Assembly (NCBI RefSeq): GCF_947179165.1
Contig: NC_077238.1
Span: 70,043,257-70,107,256, forward strand
Direction of reading: 5' to 3'
Length of the DNA stretch: 64,000 bases
Source: Solanum dulcamara
Lineage: Eukaryota > Streptophyta > Magnoliopsida > Solanales > Solanaceae
The stretch's first letter is position 1, and every line of letters starts with the position of its first letter. The notes under the pieces were generated by a model. That model saw only the letters and a program-made list of their open reading frames with translations. It was not told the DNA's origin and did no database searches. The translations under genes were made by a program, and so were the position numbers. Below, piece by piece: positions 44,635-57,079 of this stretch.

Positions 44635-45289
44635 CCTTCACTTGGAACATTTTTGGACCATTTTTCAGTCCTCCCTCTCTCTCTAAAAAGCCCTAATATT
44701 TTCCCTCTCTTCTTCTTCTTCTTCTTCAAATCATTCTCTAACAAAGATTGCCTTCAAGAGTTTCAAAAATTCAAGCCTCTCATTGAAGGCCTAACATCAA
44801 GGTCTCTTCAAAGTCTTCAAACAAGGTATGTAAGGCTAAACTAAAATATGGATTGAGTTCTTCCATATGCCCACTGATGTGTTGGATAGGAGTTGTGAAA
44901 GAGTTGAACCTTCTAGGAAGGTTTTCTTGAATGTTTTCCTAAACTATAGAATGTTTTTAGATACTATGGGTTGATTCATGATTTTAATGACTTGAGATAC
45001 TAAATATTTATCTTTCATATTATTGACTACAAATGGATCTTTGGATATAGATTTATAGGTATTGACGGTATTCTTGAGTGAGTTTTGTTGGGAGTATAGA
45101 TTCATGTTTCATTCACATGAACCCAAGATAAGATTTCCTTGTCATAATTGTCTTGAGATTGAGATGGATGGTTTTGTGTATATGTGTATTGATTGGAATG
45201 AAAAGAATGAATTGGATAGTTAAGAATGTCCTTTTGCTTCTATAAATTGAACATAGGACTAAAATGAAGATTGTGGAGTAGACGTTTGA

Positions 45290-45420
45290 TATTGATGTGA
45301 TGATGATATTTGACAATGAGGTGATAATAATAATTGATAATGATGTGGATGATGATGTTGATAATGATGCGAATGGTGATGTTTTGATGATGGTGTGAAT
45401 GATGATGTGAGTGGTGATTA
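45290..45420. repeat. Degenerate GAT-rich simple repeat
   Basis: Run of gatgatgat, gataatgatg and gtgatgatg variants within the solo LTR; no coding sense. Confidence 0.6.
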
Positions 45421-47649
45421 TTTAATATATGTAGAATGATTGATGAAGAGATTATGTTGATGAGGAGGTTGTGTGATGAAATGGATTGGAGTCTAATGTG
45501 ATTATGTGATATGTGATTTACCTAATTTGATGTGGTTGGAGTCTTATGAACATTTTGAAAATAAATGATTTTGGAAACATTTTTGCATAAACTATTTATA
45601 CACTATTTTGAATTTAAAGAGTAATTATTTTCATCTATGATTTAAAAAGAGTTTAAGCATGAGTTGAGTTTGAGGAGTCTTTTAATTATTTTGAAAACGA
45701 GTATTTTGAGTATAAGTGAGTTGAGTGTTTTTACTTTAAAAATGTCGATTTTTGAGGTTGAGTTGAGATTGCATTAATTTTAAAGAGAAGAGTTTGATGA
45801 TTTGAGATGAGTCGATTTGAAAGAAGGTCCAATAAGGCCAGATTTGAGTTGAGTTTTGAAAAAGGTCCAATGAGACTAAATGAGTATTTTGAGTATCTTA
45901 CTCACTTGATAGATATGAGCATATTGAGTCTTGTGAGGAGTATCGAGCACCGAATTGGATAAGAGTATAGTCCATACTCGAACCAATAAATTACGTCGCC
46001 ACACGTAAGAGGGGATGGAACCGTTAAAGTCGGATGCTTCCCATTTTTATTGTCCTGACATTATAGGACTTGGTTGGATTGGATCCATGATTGGTTGATT
46101 CGTCCATACCCTGGCAAGTCATGAACGGACGCGGTAACAACGTCGGTTTGTTGTACTCTCACTCGCTCATATGGTGATGGTTGTCGGTTAGAGAAACTCC
46201 CAATTGAATGGATTGTGCTTGACATGATTGGCTTGATTGTGATTGTAGATGTTTGAGTTGAATTGTAAAACATTGCATAGTTTAATTTGCATATTTATTG
46301 AGTCAAGTCCTTTGAGTTGATTGTATATGATCGGATTGAGTTAGATAAATTGTGATTGGATTGTACATGATTTGGTTGGATATATGATTGGACTAGATTA
46401 GATGATATGTTATTGACTTAGAGTTAACGGTATATGATTGGGTTAGATCAGATTGTATATGATTGAGTTAGATGAATTGGATTAGATTGAATGATTTAAT
46501 TGAATTGTATTGTGCATGATTAGGATGTATTATATGGTTTATGATTGGTCTCTGTCTAAACTGTGTTCTTACTTTAGACTTATGACACCTTGATTTTATC
46601 TCTCTTATCTTTCTGATTTTGAGATATTTGAACCGATGTTATTCTTCCTCGAGGTACGTTTCATTCTGCCATATTACATACTCGTACATTCCATGTACTG
46701 ACGTCCATTTGGACCTGCATCATTTCATGATGCAAAGACAGGTTTAAGAGATCGTCAATAGGAGCACCATTGAGGATCTATACACACTCAGCGCATTGGT
46801 GAGTCCTTCTCTACATCCGGAGGACACCGCTTATATCATTCTTACATCGAGTTAGCCCTTTTCATTTCTATTTAAGGTAGCCATGAACATGTCATTGGCA
46901 CTAATTAGATAGCAGTGATAGAGGCTTCATAGACTAGATAATGATGGGTCGATTGAGTATTTCATCCCTTGAATTATTCTTGTCAAACCATTTTTAAATG
47001 ACAAACATTAGAGTTGATTGTTGGCCAATGGCCTTTATTCTTTGAGTTAGGTTGATGTTTTGAGTTTCCCACCAAATATTCTCTTTATTTTAAGTCTTCT
47101 GCTGATTGAATGGATGAACGGATGTCTGATCAGGCTATGTGGTTCGCTTGGGAGCCATAAATGATTTCTGAGTGCCGGTTACGTCTAGGGTACCCTCCCG
47201 GGGCGTGACAATGAATATCATCAAATTTATGATATTAGAGGATTTGAGGTGTAACCCTAAACTTGAGATTTAGGAAATTAACTAATTAATAGGGGTGTTG
47301 TTAGTTTTGGAATCTTATTGTTATTATATAATTGATAGATTGGAAACGGCCTGAGGCATTGAAGAAAGGAAGGACATTGGTGGATTAGTTTATTTTACTT
47401 CGGTTCTTTGGTTGAGGTAGGTTACGGTTTTTATTCTATATCATAGATAGACTTTTAATAGTGATTGATATTCATTGAGTAACGTGTGAAATTTATTATG
47501 TATTTAATTATTCTGATTGGTCTGAAATCCCAAGGCCATGAAATCCATATATTGAACTTGACCTATCAAAAATTGGTGCCTTGAATAAAGAAGGCTTGAT
47601 AAAATATTGCTAATAAAGTGGATTGTAATAATAAAAAATAATAAATTAA

Positions 47650-47720
47650 TTATATTTGAATCGGGTGTCACATTCCGACATGATATATTTGGATCGGGTG
47701 TCACATTCCGACATGATATA
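47650..47720. repeat. About 35-bp tandem array in G3 3' LTR (left part)
   Basis: Two near-identical copies of TTTGGATCGGGTGTCACATT followed by CCGACATGATATA. The array continues at 49878-49945 after an inserted solo LTR. Confidence 0.85.
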
Positions 47721-49877
47721 TGTAACAACCCCTAAAATGTTGTATGTCGATATTTCAATTCTCGACGAAAATAATACAGCCTCTGTATTTTGGGCATAAC
47801 TTTACATAGGTTGGTCCAAATTAGGTGATTCAAATTTCTGGGTAACCACAACATCCTTACCTACAACTTTTATGAAGAACATATCTTAAGATTCGGAGTA
47901 TACGTAGGTCAAATAAATTAATCTTTGCAAGATATTGTACTGTAATAGAATTGAGTGTTTATAGAAGAAACTTCATATCTCACTGTAGGTTGCTCCAAAT
48001 TGGTTGATTCTTGAACGATATAAAACTAGACTTCCATATCTACAATTCTTATGAAGACACCAAATCCTAATAAGGAATTTATCTTATTCAAACGCAACTC
48101 CGAAAAAGAGTATTCTGTTAAAAAGAACTCATTTTACCTACCATGGAAAGATCTAGATACATTTGACATCATGCATGACATAAATTGTCCTCCATTTAAC
48201 ATCATCCATGACATCAATATATTCCATTAAATTTTCAGATTTTTCTTTATAATTATTTTATTTATTGTTAGGTCCCTCTTTCCCACCTATAAATACCCAC
48301 CTTATTTCCTCATTTTATTTATCAAGCTTTCTTAAGCATTTCTTCTCTCTATATACTTCTTCTCAAATATAGTTTTAGTTTTAGTAGTATAAAAATACTA
48401 CTCCGGTGATTCTTATACTCCGGGTAGTATACAAAATGCTCCGGCGAGAAGAAAAGGCTAGGGGTCCAAGAGTGTTCCAATTCGGAGTAAACCTTCGGAT
48501 TTAAGGTATGTAAGGCTTTCATAGCATTGGATTGAGTTCGTCCATGCGCCCAATATTTAAATTTATTATAATTGATTTATAGTTGAGTTTTATCCAAATC
48601 TTGAATTCTAAATGAAATAATTCTTCTTCTATTGAGTTTGATATATTTATGCATTAATATTATTATTATTATTATTATCTCTCATATTATTGGAATTATT
48701 GTTCATGGCTACTTTCCCATGAATCTTAATTAATTTGATGTTCATGAATATTTTTACACATGTTTTGAGTAAAGATGTTGGCTTTTTATTATTTTCATTG
48801 ATAAAAAGAAAGTTATATGAATTAATACTATATATGTATTTTATTGAGTTTTGAAAGAGCAAAAGAGTTGAATTTGAATGAATTTGAGAAAATAATATTT
48901 TGAGCAAGATGTTTTGATGAGATGTAAATGATGTTTTTGGAAGTATAATGATTGATGAACATAAAATGAGATGAGTTTGATGATTTAAATTAAAGTCCAA
49001 TGAGACTAGATGATGAGTTTAATATGAGCACATATTTTGGGAGTAGTATTGAGCACCGAGTTGGGTAAGAGTTTAATTAACTCAAACCCCAGAACTACGT
49101 AGCCAGCGTAGGATGGAGGCTATGCCTCTTAAGTCCCAAAAAGAGGACTGTGATGATGGATCCAAGATGGTGATGTCCTTTACCCTGGCAAGGTATTGGA
49201 TGGATGTGGCAACGACATCGCTTCGTTGTATCATCGCTAGCTCATAAGTGATGGTTGTCAGTTAGAGAAACTCCCAACTGAGTAAGCATTGCTTATTACT
49301 ATTATTTTTATTATTATATTTTAAACTTGCATTACATATTCATGTTGAGATGATGTTGAGTTCTGAGCTGAGTTTTCTTGAGAGGAGTTTCTTGATATCT
49401 GTCCTTAACTTCCTGCCATTTTACATACTCGTACATTCCACGTACTGACGTCATTCGACCTGCATCATTTTATGATGCAGATACAGGTGTTAGAGATCCT
49501 CAACAGGCGCATCGTTGAAGATCATTTCTTTTCAGCTATTTGGTGAGTCCTTCTTGTATTCGAATGAACTCCTTATCCTTTTATTATTGTTGAGTATGAT
49601 GTTTCTTTTGAGGTAGCCATGGACATGTCATTGGCACCATCTAAGAGTATTAGAGGCTTCATAGACAGAGTCTGATGATGTAATCGGAGTAGTTCTCCTT
49701 AGAAACTACTTCTTCTAAGAATTATCTATTTTTCCTTTGATTATGACAAGCCCACATTAGTATTCTTAAGTCTTCCGCTGATGAATAAATAAGAAATGAG
49801 ACCAAGTGGTTCTCTTAGAAGCCAAAAATGGTTTCTGAGTGCCGGCCACGCCTAGGGTACCCTCTCGGGGCGTGACA
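47721..49877 (+). mobile_element. Solo Gypsy LTR inside a tandem array
   Basis: 2157 bp, TGTAACAACCCCTAAAATG to CGGGGCGTGACA, flanked by atata at 47716-47720 and 49878-49882. TATA-like ctataaatacc near 48287. Same family as 35169-37326. It entered between units of the 35-bp array. Confidence 0.92.
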
Positions 49878-49945
49878 ATATATTTGGATCGGGTGTCACA
49901 TTCTGACACGATATTATTGGATCGGGTATCACGTTTCGGCAGGGT
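49878..49945. repeat. About 35-bp tandem array in G3 3' LTR (right part)
   Basis: Two more diverged units (TTGGATCGGGTGTCACATTC and TTGGATCGGGTATCACGTTT), completing the array split by the solo LTR. Confidence 0.8.
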
Positions 49946-50613
49946 AATATAAAAGGAGAACAATTTAGAATGACCTAATGCTATCCAATCTCCAATAACT
50001 CATTTTCCAAAAGAGTGTGATGTGGAGGCATGATTCTTCCTGTGTGATCTTAATATTGTTGATTGGTTATGAAATTGTTCATTGTGTAGTCACTTGATCT
50101 TGATATTGTTGGTTGCCACTTGTTAAGTGCTATGGTTTATTTCTCTCTATTACTTATTGCATATTGATTCTTATTTTGAGTCGACCAATGATACCTACTC
50201 AGTACATGTTGCCCTGTACTGACCCCTACGTGTATCTTTCTTTGTTTTATTTTGTGGAGTGCAGCGAGTCTTCCATCGATTTCGACTCGACCTCAGCTTT
50301 AGTCAGTCTCTAATTCAGAAGATTTCAGGGTGAGCTATCCTTCTAGCTCATGATGGATTCTCTCAGTTATGGCATGGTGTCTTTAGTTTTCGGATACATT
50401 TTGTTATTTTTTTATTCTGGTGTTTGATATTTCCAGACTTAGTATTTTAGAATTTAGATGTCCTTCATGTGATGACTTTCAGATTTTGGGAAAACGTATT
50501 TAATTGAGCTTCCGCGTTATTGTCATATTTATTAGTTGGGGTTTGTATCATTGGTTCTCCCACCTAAGAGGTTAAATGTGGGTGCCACTCATGGCCCATT
50601 TTGGGTCGTGACA

Positions 50614-52566
50614 TATGTATATTGTTGTACTGGTTATGGTGTTGACTAAAGAAGGATTTGATGGTATTGTATTGGGGAAGCAATTTGTTACAATAAGATG
50701 AAAGGCTAGGTATAGAAAACGTGATTTTTAACTACTAGAGAATGTTGTGTAACTATTTATATGAGCTCCTATTATTATCATTAGCTGTAAAAGTTCTCTA
50801 CCAACTTAATCTATAAGCTTATAAGGGAACTTGATGTGTTTTGATAAAGAACTCATGGGATAGTGTTCGAAAGCTGTGAGTTCGAGTTTATATATATATT
50901 TTGAAAGTGGCTGGTTATTTGTGGAGTAAGGATGGGAGAGTAATATTAACCTCATAGGAAGTTCATGATCTCACTTGGAAAGAAAGAAGGAGAAGGGTGT
51001 GGTGATACACTCTTTATCTATTGAAATTATTGATCTTGTCGCTTGTGAACTACTATTGTTTATCCAAACTTGTTGTGCTTCTTGATTAGCCGCTTATACT
51101 GCCCTATATTAAGTTAGTCTATAGATAAAGTTGTCAACAAAGTACTTCAACGATAGGATGTAAGATAGTCCCAAAGTAAGGTATGTAAAATTAAAACTTC
51201 TTTCACCATTAAGGCAAGACCCAAAGTCGCATGTTCCTTATATAAAGGTCATAAAAGATTATATGATACTTGAAAGCAAAGTCTTTACAAATCCTTTCAT
51301 GTTGGAGTTCTAAACCTATAGAATTATAGTACTCTTTTCTAATCAGGGAAGTCATATGTTTCACATAACTGTATGTGTCTTCAATTGAATCCCGTAGAAG
51401 TTAGAGGGCATATATGTCACATAAATTTAAAGGGAGTAGTAGGCCACATATTATTCTTAGGCATATAGATCACATAAATATATGATCCTTAAGCCAGAGA
51501 AAATAATTGGCAATTATATCATAAGTTATATGATTCATGAGTTACTTATTACAAGTCTTTGCATGCAAGTTTAAATTATAGCCTACTCTACAGCATGGGG
51601 CGGGTATTTTTATGGCTACCATCTATGATTCTATTTTGTTCTCATAATTTAGGTAGAGTTAGTTGAAATTTCCCATCAAGGATTCACCTGAATTAAATAG
51701 GCCTGTGAGTAGACCTTACAGGAGCCCTATGGGCATACCTTGATAGACCTTGTTCCCCAGACTATGAAATTGCATGCATGGATGTGACTGTGGGGTATAG
51801 ATACCATACAGGTGTCACTAGTCATCGAGGTAGGCTATCATGTGATTTCCTGATAGTTAGTTTTACAAAAGGAGCAAATAAGCTATATAACGAAGTAAAG
51901 ATGTCACTTAGACGAATTCTAGGGATTTTATATATAAATGAATAAGGAATATAATGTTAAATGAGGACCCCTGAAATCGTTCATAGTTCTAGTTTTGGAT
52001 TATTTCTCCTACATGCATAGGCTCTTATTTGCCTTTGCCTATCTTGATGTCTGATTCATTTGAGCATTCTTACATGTCTACTTGTTATTCCACCTGCTTT
52101 ACATATTAGTACATATTTTATAAGTACTAATGTCCCTATTTTTAGGGTGCTGTATTTTCATCAATGCAGGCTCAGGTACTCACGACAATAAACATTTCCA
52201 ATAGGCTAGGATCTTCCAGTTTATCAGTTGGTAAGCTCCACCTCTACTTGAAACTATCATATATCTAGAGCCTATATATTTCTAGGTAATACATATGTTA
52301 AAATGGGAATGTCGGGGCCCTATCCCAACAAGTTATCAGATTCTCAGATGCAGACTCTTTAGAGGCTTCTTAGACTTAGTTTTGTTTTAGCTATGAAGTA
52401 GCCTAGTAGGCTCTTTTTGTTATCTATGTTTTAGTATATGTAAACTCATATTAGTTTATGTTCCGCTTCTTATTATTCAACAACTTTAGCATGAGTTTAG
52501 TATATATTTTAGCAGGTGCTCATATAAATCCTTGATGTCCGTCCCTTTCTAGGTGAGTGTGTGACA
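50614..52566 (+). mobile_element. Partial Gypsy LTR (G5) with primer-binding site
   Basis: Ends GTGTGTGACA at 52566, followed after four bases by TTGGTACCAGAGC (52571-52583), an initiator-Met-type primer site with one change. The LTR start is not visible, because G3 is inserted at or near its left edge. Its body has no ORF. The element's own gag-pol is gone: sequence from about 52601 belongs to an oppositely oriented Gypsy. Confidence 0.65.
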
Positions 52567-52600
52567 AAATTTGGTACCAGAGCACAAGGTTAAAGTGATG

Positions 52601-53905
52601 GAGAAAACTTTTAACATACCAGTAAAAATATCGAGAGATTTTTCCTTATCCTGGAGGGAAGACAGAGAAATAAAGTGATTCTAGCTACCATTTCCACCAA
52701 AAGTGGTACTTTTCTGAATGTTTTGTTCCTTGTGGAGCTAAGGATGTAGTAACTTGGCTCTGTTACCACTATTTCCTTACCTTGCTGAGGGGAAATCCTT
52801 CCATTTCTAACCTTGTCCACTCAAAACACCCATATTTACTATAGATACATTCACTGGGGTGATACTTACTGCACTTGCTGCAACTTGGATAAGGTGTGTA
52901 CCCATTGATAACACTGCCCTGAGACTGAGATCCATACTCTCTCCCTTTCTAATCATTCCTAGATCTAGGTGCATATGCACTAGCTAACGATAGGGCCAGT
53001 CCATATGACCTTTGCTGAAAGAATAAGGAGTACCCATTTCCTGTCTTCTACTGGTAGGACTCATGGTTTGATGTCTTAGCTCTCTTATTCCAAAACTCTT
53101 TCCGATCCTTCAACTTATCCTCCCCAATATACTGCACATGGATCATTATCCTATCTATAAACATGTCCCCAATCAACATGGTTGCCTTACCTTTCTTGCA
53201 CGATAAGCGGGAGAGCCCAACACAAAAAACCTCATTTTGCTCCTTATATCAGCTACCATTTTTGGAGCATAGCGAGACAATTGTGTGAAGTTGAGGAAGT
53301 ATTCATGCATGCTCATAGATTCTTACTTTAGGTGAAGGAACTCTCTTATCTTTGTCTCCCTTAACTCACAGGGAAAAATGCCCCATAAAGGCATCTTCAA
53401 ACAAGCCAAACTTAAAGGTGGTGCATCTTCTCCCCTAGTCTTTTTCCACTGGTCGAACCATATCTTTTCAACACCCTTAAGATGATATAAATCCCGCTCA
53501 ACACACTCTACATCACCAATATACATATGCTGAATTACCTTTTAAATCTCATCCATGAAGTTTTTTTGATCCTCAACATGTGTCGACCTTCTGAACCTAG
53601 GTGGATTAATCCTCAGAAACTCAAGAATCCTTGAAGTGTCTAGAACGTCATGATGGCTTGTTGGGCCTGATCCTTGATGGTCAACCTGAGTTGTCATAGC
53701 TTGAGCAAACATCTGGGGTATTGTGAAACTTTGTGTTAGTAACATCAGCCTAAAGTGGTTGCAAAGTAGGTGCATTTGGACCCCTTGGTCTGAAGGGAAC
53801 TTGAAGCTCCTGAGGATTCTCAGTATTCCTTGTAGGACGTCCCCTATTTCTAGTTTGCATTGGAAGATCGACAACTCTTCTAGTAGGTATGATCTGAAAT
53901 GCACA
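52601..53905 (-). pseudogene. Gypsy G4 gag and start of protease
   Basis: Minus strand: VDLPMQTRNRGRPTRNTENP near 53810-53870, a gag opening whose ATG has become ATA. Then come the gag core (53540-53320), ECIYSKYGC-type knuckle remnants near 52830-52870, and DKEKSLDIFTGMLKVFS at 52603-52655, the usual lead-in to the protease. It is truncated there against the G5 primer site. Numerous stops. A second copy of its N-terminal half is at 62740-63430. Confidence 0.8.
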
Positions 53906-54085
53906 TAAGCACAAATTAGAGGATATAAGTAGAGTTAAACTCTATCATACGAAAAAGATTGATAAAGAAGGGAATTATTTTATAAAAATCATGTAGCCTC
54001 CTCCTTATAAGTGTGGCGCATTTACATAGATAAAAAGGACTCTACTAGATGTGACTTTTAAGATATCCCAGGACACTTTAAACTA

Positions 54086-54103
54086 GTCCTCTGATACTAA
54101 ATT
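54086..54103 (-). other. Primer-binding site of G4
   Basis: Minus strand AAATTTAGTATCAGAGGA next to the LTR end; matches the initiator-Met type with changes. The same lies at 63623-63640 in the second copy. Confidence 0.7.
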
Positions 54104-54328
54104 TGTTATGACCTAATCCTATACCCTAGTTGAGACACGGTATCTAAAACCATAAGTGATTCCAACTTAACCCTTGGAATGACTTATTAAAGCATATCAT
54201 AAAGGAATTAATGCAAAAGTTGAATACATAAGTAAAAGACATCTAATAAACAAAATCCTAATGTTTGAATTAAGCGTTTATTGTCTAGAATGAAAGGATA
54301 AGTCTATCGGGACTTGTCCCAACTACCT
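54104..54328 (-). repeat. Part of G4 5' LTR
   Basis: Starts TGTTATGACCTAATCC and follows 63641-63867 in the second copy until aactacct, where Copia C begins. Confidence 0.78.
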
Positions 54329-55134
54329 TGTTATTTAGTTTTGATGATCAACAAACTATGGTACTTGATACACAGACCTGGTCCCATGAGTAAGTCAAGT
54401 TGCAGACTAGTCAGCTGTAAAGTTGTCATCCACTGTTGTGGTTGGTAGAAACAGTAGAGACAGCAGACCTAACAGCCAATCAAATAAATCCTAGGATGTA
54501 TGTCTCCAACGCTAATACTCAAACATGGACAACAAAGTTTTTTGTCTTTTCTCTCTTGAAGAATTGACTATTAAGAATGGGTTTTTGTGTTCTCTTAATA
54601 AAATACAAACTTCAACAAAAGTTTCACGGGACCTGATAGAGTTGTTCAAGATATTCTTATTTATAGCCTTGTTGTAGTGTTGAGTCTTATGTGTAACATT
54701 ATAAAATCAGTTCCTACTGTATAAAGGAATCTTGATTATTTCCAATTGTATTGCTTTATTGTAACTTCATTGCTAGGGTTAGTTTTGAAGTGTGTTGAAA
54801 AGTCTACATCACTGAGAAATAGTTGTGTAGTGGGCAATCGTGATATTGCTTAGGCTCAAGTCTTGTAATAGCAGTGTTGCAAGAAAAGGGGTGAAAAGGG
54901 TTAGTAACTAGGTATAATAGATTGTAGTAGTTTACTTTTATCTTGTACCTTATTGAAGATTGGCAGCTAAATCCTAAGGGTCAAGTCATGATTTATCCTC
55001 CCTTGAGCAAGGAGGTTTTTCACGTAAAATAGTGTGCAATACTCTTACCTTCCAGTTTGTCTTAATGTTTATAATTGTTTCAAAGGATACTTTAACACAA
55101 TGGTGGATTCGTGCAAAGCTATCAATTGGTATCA
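54329..55134 (+). repeat. 5' LTR of Copia C
   Basis: TGTTATTTAGTTTTGATG to AAAGCTATCA, 806 bp. It holds agacctggtccca at 54375-54387, a member of the dispersed GGGACCTGGTCC motif. Confidence 0.85.
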
Positions 55135-55136
55135 GA

Positions 55137-55148
55137 GCAAGTGTTCTC
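55137..55148 (+). other. Primer-binding site of Copia C
   Basis: TGGTATCAGAGC, an exact complement of the initiator-Met tRNA 3' end, two bases after the LTR. Confidence 0.92.
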
Positions 55149-55188
55149 TATACGGTTAACACCAAGAGAATATCCTGTAAACTGAAAG

Positions 55189-56950
55189 ATGGCTTCTCCA
55201 TCTAATCTTGAAGAGGGACAATCTGCTACTAGGCCACCTAGATTTAATGGTCAATTTTATGGCTGGTGGAAGACTCACATGCATGACTTTCTCATTGCAG
55301 AGGATAGTGAAGTATGGGATGTTGTTCTGGATGGAACCTACGTTCCTGTAACAGAGGTCAAAGAATGAGAAGTTACCTGAGTTATACCCAAAACTTGAAA
55401 TGAATATGATGAATTTGATAGAAAGAAGATAGAAAAGAACTACAAAGCAAAAAAGTTATTGGTCTGTGGAATAGGACCTGATGAATACAACTGGATTTCT
55501 ACATCTGAGTCTGTCAAGGAAATATGGAATTGCCTAAGGATTGCTCACGAAGGAACTACTCAAGTGAAGGAGTCAAAATTTGACATGTTAACTACTCAAT
55601 ATGAGAATTATACTATGAAAGGAAGGGGAGACTATTCAAGAAATGCATACCAAGTTCACCTCTATCACCAATGAACTTTGGAGTTTAGGTGAACCCATCC
55701 ATCCCAGGAAACAGTTTAGGAAAATTTTCAAGATTCTTCCTAAGTCCTGGGAAACCAAAGTAGATGCCATCACGAAAGTAAAGGATCTAAAGATTCTTAC
55801 TATAGACGAGTTAATTGGAAATCTTCAGACTCGTGAGTTAAATAAGAAGTAAGACTACTCTAGGAAATACATGTAAAAGGAAAAATTCTTAGCTCTTAAT
55901 GTAACTCAGGGTGAAGAGTATGAAGAAGATCGGGATATGGCATAGTTAATCAAAATATTTTACAAAATTATTAGGAAGCATGGAGAGTTCATGAAAAATG
56001 GTAGCACAAGTAGAGCTGTAAATGGCACTGACCTGGGTCATAGATATGGAAAACCAGGACATTTTATCAGGGAATATCCTATGTAAAAAGGAGAATATAG
56101 AAACTATGGAAAGGCTGGAGGTGACAGAGACAAACAAATGGACCAGGTTCTGGATAAATTAAAAGAAGAGATGGAGCTGACTATGTAGTGAAGAGGGCTT
56201 TTGCTATATGGAAAAATTCTTCAAGTGGCTTAGAGGAATCTGATCACCCAGAAGATACCTCTATGCTGGCTATGAAGGATGATGATGATATGTTCAACTC
56301 CATGTTTTCCTTTATGGCAAAGTCTGATGATGAAGCACACGAAGAGGTAACCTTTCTTGACCTTAAGGAAAATACCAATGCCTACTCCTTTAGGAAACTC
56401 AAAAAACTGGCTTGTGTGTTGATTGATTCATTATGTGAATTAACTTCTAAAAAGGATTTCTTAAATAATAGCATTGATATTTTTCAAGATGGAAAAACTG
56501 CCTTGGTCATCCAAATGTCTAAATTAGAAGAAAAAATTGTGTTGTTGGAAGCTGAGAACAGTAGTGTCAAGGAAATGCTGGAATGTAGTCCTGAAATAGA
56601 TGTCAAGCTGAAGGGGAAGGCTAATAGAGTTGAGATGGAACTTGAATAAAGTCTTGAAAACTCTGAATTAAAATTAGTCATAGCCCTAAAAAGAAATCTC
56701 CAACTAGAGAGGGACCTGGTGTGGTTCAAGGAAGAGTTAAGTAAATCGCTCAAGTGGACTACATCGTCCAAAATACTAGAAAATCTGACAAATCAAGGGT
56801 ACAATGGTGGGAAGGGTCTAGGATGCAAAATTATAGAGCCTCCTTTCAATCCATATAGCAAGTATGTATCCATAACTGATAACTCGTTGTGCATTCATTG
56901 TGATAGAAATGGTAATCTAAAAGGGGACTGTGATGCTTGAAAAAGGTCTG
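55189..56950 (+). pseudogene. Copia C gag
   Basis: ATG at 55189 (MASPSNLEEGQSATRPPRFN), then FYGWWKTHMHDFLIAEDSEV, the Copia gag (UBN2-type) start, and ILPKSWETKVDAITKVKDLK near 55730-55795. Frameshift near 55650. The first knuckle is decayed (HRYGKPGHFIREYPM, about 56039-56085: two Cys changed). An acidic segment (56188-56360, AMKDDDDMFNSMFSFMAKSD) and a coiled-coil-like one (56500-56650) come next, then LKWTTSSKILENLT (about 56748-56790) and a second knuckle CIHCDRNGNLKGDC (about 56891-56932) lacking the His. Stops at 55368, 56179, 56647 and elsewhere. Confidence 0.85.
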
Positions 56951-57079
56951 AGAAAAATTTCTCAAATTATTTCCTGCATAAAGACAGTTTGATTACACCA
57001 TTTTCTGCGTACTGGAAGCTCAAACTTAGATGGGCTCCCAAACCTAATCAATAACTTTTGTGTAGGAATGGTCCAGAGA

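Larger units (their letters stand above)
44007..47210 (+). mobile_element. Solo Gypsy LTR (G1-related)
   Basis: 3204 bp, from TGTAACACCCCCC to GGGGCGTGACA, flanked by atgaa at 44002-44006 and 47211-47215. Its right end (GTTACGTCTAGGGTACCCTC) is near identical to the inverted start of the G1 LTR, and it has the same GC-rich palindromes (44415-44570) before a TATA at 44625-44634 and a CT-rich leader. A GATGAT-rich degenerate stretch lies at 45290-45420. Confidence 0.93.
37928..50613 (+). mobile_element. Chromodomain Gypsy retrotransposon G3 with truncated 5' LTR
   Basis: Plus-strand Tekay/Del-like element: 5' LTR remnant (37928-38144), primer-binding site, gag-pol (38362-43255), and a 3' LTR (43311-50613) that holds two solo LTRs. 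Without them the 3' LTR is about 1.93 kb, so some 1.7 kb of the 5' LTR was lost. About six differences are seen in the 215 bases shared by the two LTRs. The sequence right of the 3' LTR begins tatgt; the matching left duplication was deleted. Confidence 0.92.
43311..50613 (+). repeat. 3' LTR of G3, with two solo LTRs inside
   Basis: Starts TGTAACGACCCATTAGG and ends GGTCGTGACA. True LTR parts are 43311-44006, 47216-47720 and 49883-50613. The two insertions each carry their own 5-bp duplications. Confidence 0.9.

Noticed and set aside
45113..45316. Minus-strand ORF within the solo LTR
   Set aside because: It covers GAT-rich simple sequence, with no homolog pattern or start context.
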